Source: Gammaproteobacteria bacterium (lineage in GTDB: Bacteria > Pseudomonadota > Gammaproteobacteria > Pseudomonadales > Azotimanducaceae_A). Taken from it: a stretch of DNA of 7,913 nucleotides. This document shows positions 1 to 5,587 of this stretch, one piece after another; positions within the stretch are counted from its first letter, which is position 1; the number at the start of each line of letters is the position of its first letter. The notes under the pieces were generated by a model. It did not search any database and was not told where the DNA came from. It saw only the letters and a list, made by a program, of their open reading frames with translations. A program made the translations under genes and the position numbers. The DNA is taken from the NCBI GenBank assembly GCA_026713405.1, contig JAPOON010000642.1, forward strand, positions 1-7,913, read 5' to 3'.

Positions 1-127
1 CCACAGGATATCCACAGCTAGCAAACAGGCTTATCCGTTGACTTGGTCATTTGGACGATTACTCTCATTGGGGAATTGGTGTGGGCTTCCGATAGCCGGT
101 ACTTCAGCCAACATTGCTGCCGCTTGA
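1..127. other. Left-edge non-coding region with DnaA-box-like words
   Basis: No credible gene lies here. CCACAG occurs at 1-6 and 12-17, exactly 11 bp apart. ATATCCACA at 8-16 matches 8 of 9 bases of the DnaA-box consensus TTATCCACA, and TTATCC recurs at 31-36. A TTGACT word at 38-43 resembles a -35 element, but the bases 17 bp downstream (ACTCTC) are a poor -10, so no promoter is called. The region is too short and cut off by the window edge to say whether it belongs to a larger element. Confidence 0.3.
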
Positions 128-940
128 GTGACACTGCCAATGCCGTTAAACGACTTCCACATTCAGATTGCTACGGCGTACCCGGATGCGCGCCGTATCC
201 CGTCGAAACGGGAACATGTTTTTCTGGTTGAAATTCAAACCGATGAAGGGCGAAAAAGCGCTTACGTCAAGTTGCTCAACATCGAGGCGATTGCGAAAGA
301 GGCACTATGCGCTGTTTTGGCTCGGAAGCTCTTTCTGCCGATGCTCCAACCTTACTACGTAGGCGTTGATCGCATGACGATAGAGGGGGTTGTTCCTGCA
401 AACGCATTCAATATCGCTTTCGGTGTCGAGGCGGATAGCCTGCCTGCGTTCAAGCTAACCGACAATCAAATGGATCAAGAGGTATGTTTGTGGCCGGAAG
501 CCTTGCGCTTGGCCGCTTTCGACGAGTGGATTTTCAATCGTGACAGAATTCCCAAGAATCTTGTATTTGCTGGAGTCGGCCACTTCTGGTTGATTGACCA
601 CGACGAAGCACTTCCCAGTTATGCCTCGCCCCCCGCCAGCGCAAACAATCGATTGTTGCAACTGCTGAGTCATGACAAATCAGAATTCGAGCTGTACGAC
701 ATGCGGAGGAGATTGCAAACGCATATCGAAGAGTACAAATCGATTGACTGGATAGAAATTCTCGCGCTGCTCAAGCCAGACGTACTCCCGAAAAGCCAAC
801 AGATTTTTCGCCGCCACATCGGCTTTCTGCAACAAAGAACGGATCATCTGGACGAGATATTCTCGCAGGTACTTGGCATTCGGCAGGGCGATTTGGATCT
901 GGGGTTGTCGACTTCCGCGACAAAATCAAAGGAAAAGTGA
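128..940 (+). CDS. HipA-like protein kinase (short HipA_2-type)
   Basis: Predicted 270-residue cytoplasmic serine/threonine-type kinase of the HipA-related superfamily. The visible kinase landmarks are AYVK with the likely ATP-binding lysine K48, a following acidic helix around E58, the catalytic segment FDEWIFNRDRIPKN (131-144) with D139 and N144 in the usual D-x4-N spacing, and LIDHDEAL (155-162) with D157 in the DFG-like metal-binding position. It is much shorter than E. coli HipA (about 440 residues) and lacks a recognisable HipA N-terminal subdomain. No HipB-like DNA-binding antitoxin lies upstream. The start is uncertain: GTG at 128 and ATG at 140 are both possible, and neither has a clear Shine-Dalgarno sequence. 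The stop codon lies against the next gene, so the two are very probably co-transcribed and act together. Base composition is lower in GC than the downstream genes, suggesting acquisition. The kinase fold assignment is fairly safe; substrate and biological role are unknown. Confidence 0.72.
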   Translation: MTLPMPLNDFHIQIATAYPDARRIPSKREHVFLVEIQTDEGRKSAYVKLLNIEAIAKEALCAVLARKLFLPMLQPYYVGVDRMTIEGVVPANAFNIAFGVEADSLPAFKLTDNQMDQEVCLWPEALRLAAFDEWIFNRDRIPKNLVFAGVGHFWLIDHDEALPSYASPPASANNRLLQLLSHDKSEFELYDMRRRLQTHIEEYKSIDWIEILALLKPDVLPKSQQIFRRHIGFLQQRTDHLDEIFSQVLGIRQGDLDLGLSTSATKSKEK

Positions 941-942
941 CG

Positions 943-1794
943 ATGTCATTCCCAAAATTGCCAAGCTACGGTTTCTCTTGGAGAAGCATACAAGTGGAGC
1001 CTATGGCCGCGTCAGGTGAAAGACTGACTGCCGGACTATTAGTTGAAGGAGAGAATCGCGAATTGGTGACGGCTGAGCTATTGCCGATATCGCGCTTGCG
1101 TAGGATGTATGGGAGGGAATTCGGCGATAGAATTGCTGATGCGTTGGAGACATGTATTCACTATGCCGAGAAATTCTACAAGGTGAATCCACTTTCAATC
1201 GTCTGGTCGCCGCCATTGGAGGGATTTTTCCTTGGCGGAATTCAGTCGTCTGTCGCGGAAAGCCTGGAGGACTGCCTGAATCAAGCGGCTTTACAATGTT
1301 CGTCGTTCTCCGCTTCAGCGCGAGCGGGGAACTTGCAGGCCGTTCGGAGCACGCGTGTTTCCGCACCGGAACTGTGGAGGAAACGAGTAACCGAAGCGGT
1401 GACCGTACAACACGCTGAATATGCTTCCTACTTCGGAAAGAGCATTGCCCTTGGCGGCTCGAGTGTTCCCTTAAAGCTCGGGTTTCTCTCTGAGAAATAC
1501 GCTGCGCAGTTCGATGTTGTCGGCGGATCGAAGAATGTTAAGCGAGGCTTGGCCAGGGTACAGAGCAAGTTGTGGCAGTTGGATCGGCTGAGAGACGAGG
1601 AAACGCTTCTGTTCCGCCCCGAAGTTTGTGAGTTGCTGCTCGAATATCCAGCTACCGAAGATTCAAGGGAGACCAAGGCCGTCGACGACTTTCTGGAAGA
1701 GTTGCGCCGCGAGGCCTCGCGTCGGAACATCAATCTCTACGCAACAGGTTCGCCTACGGATGCAGCAAGGCATCTAATCGATCAGGCTGCGTGA
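943..1794 (+). CDS. Unknown partner protein of the HipA-like kinase (possibly DUF3037-like)
   Basis: Soluble 283-residue protein with no signal peptide or membrane segment, and no family I recognise with confidence. The N-terminal part (8-85) looks like a strand-rich start followed by LLPISRLRRMYG and an alpha-helical stretch. The SGERLTAGLLV segment (24-34) loosely recalls the GEFVNVGV signature of DUF3037 proteins, which from memory are often encoded beside short HipA-like kinases; this is inference. The C-terminal half has a charged helix-rich stretch (200-262) including a basic LEELRREASRR segment. I prefer ATG 943 because AAAGGA at 928-933 is well spaced for it. GTG at 937 would give two more residues and a 4-base GTGA overlap with the kinase stop. 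Either arrangement implies translational coupling, so this may be a regulator, substrate or scaffold of the kinase. Composition matches the kinase gene, so the two probably moved together. Confidence 0.7.
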   Translation: MSFPKLPSYGFSWRSIQVEPMAASGERLTAGLLVEGENRELVTAELLPISRLRRMYGREFGDRIADALETCIHYAEKFYKVNPLSIVWSPPLEGFFLGGIQSSVAESLEDCLNQAALQCSSFSASARAGNLQAVRSTRVSAPELWRKRVTEAVTVQHAEYASYFGKSIALGGSSVPLKLGFLSEKYAAQFDVVGGSKNVKRGLARVQSKLWQLDRLRDEETLLFRPEVCELLLEYPATEDSRETKAVDDFLEELRREASRRNINLYATGSPTDAARHLIDQAA

Positions 1795-1826
1795 GCGTTG
1801 GAATCGTTCTGGCGTCGAGAACATAG

Positions 1827-1840
1827 CCAACGCGCGTTGG
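1827..1840. repeat. Perfect 14-bp palindrome after the kinase pair
   Basis: CCAACGCGCGTTGG is a perfect palindrome followed by AAAAAT. Its right half GCGTTGG (1834-1840) also occurs at 1795-1801, immediately after the stop codon of the partner gene. The palindrome is not followed by a T tract on either strand, so an intrinsic terminator is unlikely. It could be an operator-like site or a chance GC-rich palindrome. The rest of 1795-2030 holds no gene; it contains a short TCGTGG/TCGTGG/TTGTGG run at 1985-2002. Confidence 0.5.
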
Positions 1841-2030
1841 AAAAATGCGAAACCGTCGGATGGGTGGCTCCGGCGACCTGCCAGCATCGCTGAGTCTGAC
1901 AGACCCGTCCTGTGTTGCCGCGAGTGATTCGTGCGGTGGTTTCCCCTGAGCTTCCTGAGTTGCATGCGCCGGGGGTGAACGCAGTCGTGGTCGTGGTTGT
2001 GGAGGCGCAAACGGCATTACAGGTTCAAGG

Positions 2031-3146
2031 ATGGCAGGTGGTATGCTCCTGCTCATCTACGAGATGCCCGATGCCATGACTGCGCGAATCGATCCCGAAG
2101 AACTCAAGCGTTATTCCTTCAACGTCTGGAACTTCAAGCAGGGAGAGATGGTCTCGCTGATGATTCACATCGGCGACCGGCTTGGGCTCTACCGGGCATT
2201 GACCGGTGCGGGTCCGGTGACTGCGGCGGAACTTGCCGGGCAGACCGGGCTGCAGGAACGCTGGCTGCTGGAGTGGCTGCGTGGCCAGGCGGCGGCGCGG
2301 TTGCTGGATTCCGACGACGGCGAGCGTTTTGAACTCAGCCCGGTCGGGGCCGCGGTGCTGGCCGACGAAGAGAACAGCCTGGCCTTTGCCGCCGGTGCGT
2401 TCAGCGACCCCATTCCTCCTGAAACCGTAGACAAGCTGGTGGATGCGTTCCGCACCGGCATCGGCCTCTCTTATGAGGAACTGGGCTCGAACGCAGCCCA
2501 CAATACGGAACGCATGCTCGGCCCCTGGGCGCGCCAGGCGCTGGTGCCGCAGATCCTGCCGGCACTCGACGGGGTGGTGGACAAGCTGCGGCAAGGGGCG
2601 GTTGCCGCCGATGTGGGCTGCGGCGGCGGGCTGGCCGTGGCTGCCATGGCGGAAGCGTTCCCCGAATCGGAGTTTCACGGTTATGACCCGAGCGTTCACG
2701 CCATCGACCGCTGCCGGGAGAAGATAGCCGATAAGAACCTCGGCAACCTGAAAGCATTCGTGGCGGGAGGCGAGGCGCTGCCCCAGGAGGCGACCTACGA
2801 TTTCCTGATCACCTTCGACTGCCTGCACGACATGACCCGCCCGTCCGAAGTCATCGGCGCCATCCGCCGGGCAATGAAACCGGACGGCACCTGGCTCATC
2901 AAGGACATCCGCAGCGCCCCGGATTTCAGAGAAAACATGCGCAACCCCATGCTGGCGATGTTCTACGGGTTTTCCGTTTCCGCCTGCATGTCGTCAGCGT
3001 TGTCCGAACCCGGCGGCGCGGGGCTCGGCACCCTGGGATTCAACCCCGTAGTGGCCGAATCAATGGTGCGGGAGGCGGGCTTCAGCCGCTTCCGGCAGCA
3101 CGATTTCGATGACCCGGCCAATCTGTATTACGAGGTGAGGGTATAG
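2031..3146 (+). CDS. Class I SAM-dependent methyltransferase with N-terminal winged helix
   Basis: Predicted small-molecule methyltransferase of the type exemplified by Mycobacterium tuberculosis Rv2258c; the substrate is unknown. Residues about 40-115 form a winged-helix dimerisation-like domain (IGDRLGLYRAL, then TAAELAGQTGL and a wing ending in LSPVGAAVL). The Rossmann domain follows: SAM-binding motif I VAADVGCGGG (191-200), the acidic residue after strand 2 in GYDPS (D219), TFDCLHDM (261-268), the post-motif MKPDGTWLIKD (282-292), and a C-terminal GGAGLGTLGF (328-337) plus EAGFSRFR. In-frame starts exist at 2031, 2043, 2064 and 2076; none has a well-placed Shine-Dalgarno. The first 15 residues look unlike the family, so 2076 (356 residues) is a serious alternative. 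It is convergent with bepA and shares no obvious pathway with its neighbours. The GC content is high, like the core genes and unlike the kinase pair. Confidence 0.85.
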   Translation: MAGGMLLLIYEMPDAMTARIDPEELKRYSFNVWNFKQGEMVSLMIHIGDRLGLYRALTGAGPVTAAELAGQTGLQERWLLEWLRGQAAARLLDSDDGERFELSPVGAAVLADEENSLAFAAGAFSDPIPPETVDKLVDAFRTGIGLSYEELGSNAAHNTERMLGPWARQALVPQILPALDGVVDKLRQGAVAADVGCGGGLAVAAMAEAFPESEFHGYDPSVHAIDRCREKIADKNLGNLKAFVAGGEALPQEATYDFLITFDCLHDMTRPSEVIGAIRRAMKPDGTWLIKDIRSAPDFRENMRNPMLAMFYGFSVSACMSSALSEPGGAGLGTLGFNPVVAESMVREAGFSRFRQHDFDDPANLYYEVRV

Positions 3147-3320
3147 CAGCCCGCCTCGCGGCGCGCCGGGCCGCTGACGTGCCAGGAACAGCGGTGAATT
3201 TAGGGAAAGAGTTCGTATGCGGGGCCGGTGTATCGAACAACCTGTGCTGTCCGACGTAGATTTTTCGCTTCGCGTGCACAGGAGGCCCGTACCTCACGGT
3301 CGCTCGGCGTTTCGGAAGCC
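3147..3320. other. Convergent gap between methyltransferase and bepA
   Basis: The gap holds no credible gene. GCCCG at 3149-3153 can pair with CGGGC at 3167-3171 just after the methyltransferase stop, but no T tract follows, so this is at best a weak rho-independent terminator. A T run at about 3259-3263 is not preceded by a convincing stem. I see no terminator for bepA on the minus strand. Confidence 0.3.
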
Positions 3321-4802
3321 TTACGAGCGCTGCTCGCGCATCTTGTTGCGGATGTCGTTGATGCGCTGGTCGAGCCGCGCCATCAGGGGTTCATTGCCGC
3401 GGCTGGCCAGCCGGCGGGCGTACTGGAGGTGCTGGATGGTGCGCTGGTAGGCGCCGTGCAGTTCGAAGAACTCGGCGCGCGCGAGGTGCACGCCGATGAT
3501 GTTGCCGGCCAGGCCTGACACTTCGGCCAGGTCGTACCACACATCCACATCGGCCTTGTTCGCGAAACTCTGCTGCTGCAGCACCGCCTCTGCCGCCACG
3601 TACTGGCGGTTGGCCACCAGCGCATCGGCGTAGAGCACCGCCAGGACAGCGTTCTGCGGATTCACCGCAAGTTCCCGTTCCAGCATCTCGATGGACTGAT
3701 CGATCTTGCCGGCCTTGGTCAGCAGTTCCGCGAGGCTGCCGATGAACAGGATGTTGTGCGGGTTGTCGGTGTAGATCTGGTCGACGTAGGGAATGGCTTC
3801 GTCGTATCGTTCGGCGGCGGCCAGCGCGACGGCGAGGCCGTAGCGGGCGCCGGCGCTGTCCGGGTTTTCGTCCACCTCCTTCTCGAAACTCATTACCGCC
3901 GCCTTGGGCGAATCCGCGTAGCGCACCCGGGCCCGGGCGCGCATGGCCTGGTATTCCAGCGATTCCGGAAACTGCTTGCGGGGGTATTCCATCGCCTGGG
4001 TTCTGGCATCGGCGATGCGGGTTTCGGTGAGCGGGTGGGTCAGCAGGAATTCCGGCGGCCTGCGCGTGAAACGGTAGGCCCGGTCCATGCGGTCGAACAT
4101 GCGGCTCATGCCCCAGGGGTCGAGGTTGGCCCGGGCCAGCGTGTTCAGGCCAATGCGGTCGGCCTCCTGCTCGCGCCCGCGGCTGTAGCGCAACTGGTTG
4201 GCCTGGCTGGCGGCCTGCACGCCGGAAATGGCGGCCATGCCGGCATCGCCGCCGCCCATGGCGCCGATCATGATCGCGGCGATCAGGCCCGCCAGCATCG
4301 GCAGGGTCTGGGCCCGCTGTTCCTCGATGCCGCGGGCGAAATGGCGCTGGCTCAGGTGGGCGATCTCGTGCGCCACGACGCTGGAGTATTCGTGTTCGTC
4401 CCGGGCGTGCAGCATCAGGCCCAGGTTGATGCCGACGATGCCGCCCGGCGCCGCGAATGCGTTGATGTCATCGCTGTCGATCAGCACCGTGGCCAGGATC
4501 GGCTCGCGCAGTTCGCTGTACTGCACGATGCCGGCCAACTGCCGCTGCACGTAGTACTTGAGAATGGGATCGTCGACGGTGGGCAGGGCCGCGTGCACCT
4601 GTTTCAGGAAGCTCTCGCCGAGTTGCCGCTCCATCTGGGGCGAGATGAGCCTGGAGGAGGCATCCCCGACGGACGGCAGATCGTCTGCGACATCCGCGCG
4701 GATGCCGGCGGACAGCGCCAGGGCACCGATGGTGGCGATGCGGACGACCCGGCGCCACGGCCCCTTCGTCCTGCGCGCTGACAGAGCGTTCATGGCGCCC
4801 AT
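3321..4802 (-). CDS. bepA: BepA/YfgC periplasmic M48 zinc metalloprotease with TPR domain
   Basis: Periplasmic protease and chaperone that in E. coli assists LptD maturation and degrades stalled or misassembled outer-membrane proteins at the BAM complex. The 493-residue product compares with 487 in E. coli. It begins with a signal peptide: a basic RRTKGPWRR stretch, a hydrophobic IATIGALALSAG core, and likely cleavage after about A36. The M48 domain shows HEIAH (H145, E146, H149), the third zinc ligand in EQEADRIG (E213) and LLTHPL with H256, matching the regulatory His-switch of E. coli BepA. A hydrophobic glycine-rich segment (168-190) corresponds to the membrane-facing plug region. Tetratricopeptide-like helices fill about 300-485. 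The start at 4802 is chosen for the GGAGGT at 4806-4811; ATG at 4793 is the alternative. A longer reading frame upstream is open but would bury the signal peptide. All catalytic residues are present, so the enzyme should be active. Confidence 0.95.
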   Translation of the reverse strand: MGAMNALSARRTKGPWRRVVRIATIGALALSAGIRADVADDLPSVGDASSRLISPQMERQLGESFLKQVHAALPTVDDPILKYYVQRQLAGIVQYSELREPILATVLIDSDDINAFAAPGGIVGINLGLMLHARDEHEYSSVVAHEIAHLSQRHFARGIEEQRAQTLPMLAGLIAAIMIGAMGGGDAGMAAISGVQAASQANQLRYSRGREQEADRIGLNTLARANLDPWGMSRMFDRMDRAYRFTRRPPEFLLTHPLTETRIADARTQAMEYPRKQFPESLEYQAMRARARVRYADSPKAAVMSFEKEVDENPDSAGARYGLAVALAAAERYDEAIPYVDQIYTDNPHNILFIGSLAELLTKAGKIDQSIEMLERELAVNPQNAVLAVLYADALVANRQYVAAEAVLQQQSFANKADVDVWYDLAEVSGLAGNIIGVHLARAEFFELHGAYQRTIQHLQYARRLASRGNEPLMARLDQRINDIRNKMREQRS

Positions 4803-4805
4803 CAT

Positions 4806-4835
4806 ACCTCCGCTGCACTCGTTCTCACCAACGAG
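4806..4835 (-). promoter_or_regulatory. bepA ribosome binding site and leader hairpin
   Basis: On the minus strand GGAGGT (4806-4811) is a strong Shine-Dalgarno sequence next to two consecutive ATG codons at 4805 and 4802. Spacing favours 4802. Immediately upstream in the mRNA, CTCGTT (4830-4835 on the minus strand) and AACGAG (4818-4823) form a perfect 6-bp stem with a 6-base loop that contains GGTGAG. The hairpin does not mask the Shine-Dalgarno as drawn, so any regulatory role is speculative. Confidence 0.55.
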
Positions 4836-5112
4836 CCGGCGATGCCGGGAAAGCGCGGTGTGGGCGGTGCGTTGTACGGGACACTCGCCGAGACTGAACG
4901 ACATTGCAGCCACGCGGGCGGGGTCAGGTCGTCGTCGATACCGGATTTCTGCGTTGGCGCCCATGCGCCGGCCAGTGATGTGGCGCTGTTTACCGAGGAC
5001 CCGCGCCGCTGTCGAACCTGCTTCCTGTCCGTGACATTGATCGGTATGCCACCGTGATCGGAAGCGGCTTGAGCTCCCTCGATGTGTCCGGGGTTGTGTC
5101 ATACTTTCGCGC
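4836..5112. other. Divergent intergenic region bepA / tusA
   Basis: The region between the two divergent starts carries no gene I can support; short frames here lack ribosome binding sites and family features. It must hold both promoters. For bepA, a weak candidate on the minus strand pairs TTCAGT (4893-4898) with TACAAC (4871-4876) across a 16-bp spacer. GGCGC/GCGCC at 4956-4969 is a perfect 5-bp stem with a 4-base loop of unknown meaning. The tusA promoter is listed separately. Confidence 0.4.
5097..5112 (+). promoter_or_regulatory. Extended -10 promoter abutting the tusA start codon
   Basis: TGTCATACT at 5097-5105 fits an extended -10 element (TGn followed by CATACT, 4 of 6 matches to TATAAT), with no good -35 upstream at 16-18 bp. 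Transcription would begin near 5112, while the tusA ATG is at 5113. There is no Shine-Dalgarno sequence before that ATG, so the mRNA would be leaderless or nearly so. Confidence 0.45.
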
Positions 5113-5343
5113 ATGTCCGGCGAGCCCGTCATAGTCGATGCCAAGGGCCTGAACTGCCCCATGCCGCTGCTGAAAGCCAAGAAGGCGCTGAACGGCATGG
5201 CGAGCCGCGAGCGCCTGCGGATCCTTGCCACCGACCCCGGCTCGGTCCGGGATTTCGAGGTGTTTTCCGCCCAGAGCGGCCACCGGCTGCTGGAGTCGGG
5301 GAAGGACGGCGACACCTACTGTTACCTGCTCGAAAAAAAATAG
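5113..5343 (+). CDS. tusA: TusA-family sulfur carrier protein
   Basis: Small cytoplasmic sulfur carrier (76 residues; E. coli TusA is 81). In E. coli it accepts persulfide sulfur from IscS and passes it to TusBCD for tRNA 2-thiouridine synthesis; relatives feed molybdenum-cofactor or sulfur-oxidation pathways. The defining CPxP motif is seen in LNCPMPLLKAKKAL, with active C15, P16 and P18, followed by the DPGSVRDFEVF loop and a final strand ending YCYLLEKK. A second cysteine, C70, is near the end. The start is fixed because the next in-frame ATG falls inside the CPxP motif. The gene diverges from bepA; from memory, Pseudomonas has a TusA-like gene (PA1006) beside a bepA homologue, in which case this could be that paralogue rather than the tRNA-thiolation TusA. 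The last codons lie in a run of eight A residues (5333-5340). Confidence 0.9.
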   Translation: MSGEPVIVDAKGLNCPMPLLKAKKALNGMASRERLRILATDPGSVRDFEVFSAQSGHRLLESGKDGDTYCYLLEKK

Positions 5344-5494
5344 CGCGGCAGTACCCCATGTGCGCGAATCGCATTATCAGATGAGCCCGGTTTCCAACTG
5401 TTCGCCGCTTCCCTTCGGGGTGGGGCACCGCCACACCAGAATCCTTGAGCGGTCGTGACGTGTACGGATGAGTTGCATTTTTGAACAGCCTGTC

Positions 5495-5513
5495 CAGGTT
5501 GTGAGACAACCTG
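5495..5513. promoter_or_regulatory. 8-bp perfect inverted repeat in the perM leader
   Basis: CAGGTTGTGAGACAACCTG is an 8-bp inverted repeat around a 3-base centre. No T tract follows, so it is not a typical terminator. The symmetry, spacing and position 75 bases before perM would suit a repressor operator or an mRNA hairpin. I do not recognise the binding protein. Confidence 0.5.
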
Positions 5514-5519
5514 ACCGCA

Positions 5520-5582
5520 TCGCCACCAGGCGATGCGCCGGCGCCACCAGGCGATGCGCCGTCGCCACCAGGCGATGCGCCT
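5520..5582. repeat. Three tandem 21-bp repeats just before perM
   Basis: Three direct copies with a 21-bp period (5520-5540, 5541-5561, 5562-5582) share the core CGCCACCAGGCGATGCGCC and differ mainly at the unit edges. Each copy contains CGCC-ACCA-GGCG, able to fold back. With the preceding bases the first copy makes a perfect 8-bp stem, GCATCGCC (5517-5524) with GGCGATGC (5529-5536). The array ends at the in-frame TGA (5582-5584) that precedes the perM GTG. The period is two helical turns, so repeated protein binding or replication slippage are both plausible. There are no spacers, so it is not a CRISPR array. Confidence 0.85.
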
Positions 5583-5587
5583 GAATC

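Noticed and set aside
1..127. Replication origin
   Set aside because: Only one good DnaA box and partial words are visible, with no AT-rich unwinding region and no dnaA, dnaN or parAB.
128..1794. Classical hipBA toxin-antitoxin operon
   Set aside because: No small helix-turn-helix HipB gene is present, and the kinase is too short for canonical HipA.
2025..2828. 267-residue minus strand open frame over the methyltransferase
   Set aside because: The + strand has clear SAM-binding motifs; the minus frame has no recognisable features.
3756..4781. 341-residue + strand open frame over bepA
   Set aside because: It has the glycine, histidine and valine bias of a shadow frame, and bepA has conserved catalytic motifs throughout.
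4803..5315. N-terminal extension of bepA to 664 residues
   Set aside because: It would bury the signal peptide and run across the divergent tusA. The Shine-Dalgarno at 4806-4811 and the family length support the start at 4802.
5520..5582. CRISPR array
   Set aside because: The repeats are directly tandem with no unique spacers and no cas genes nearby.
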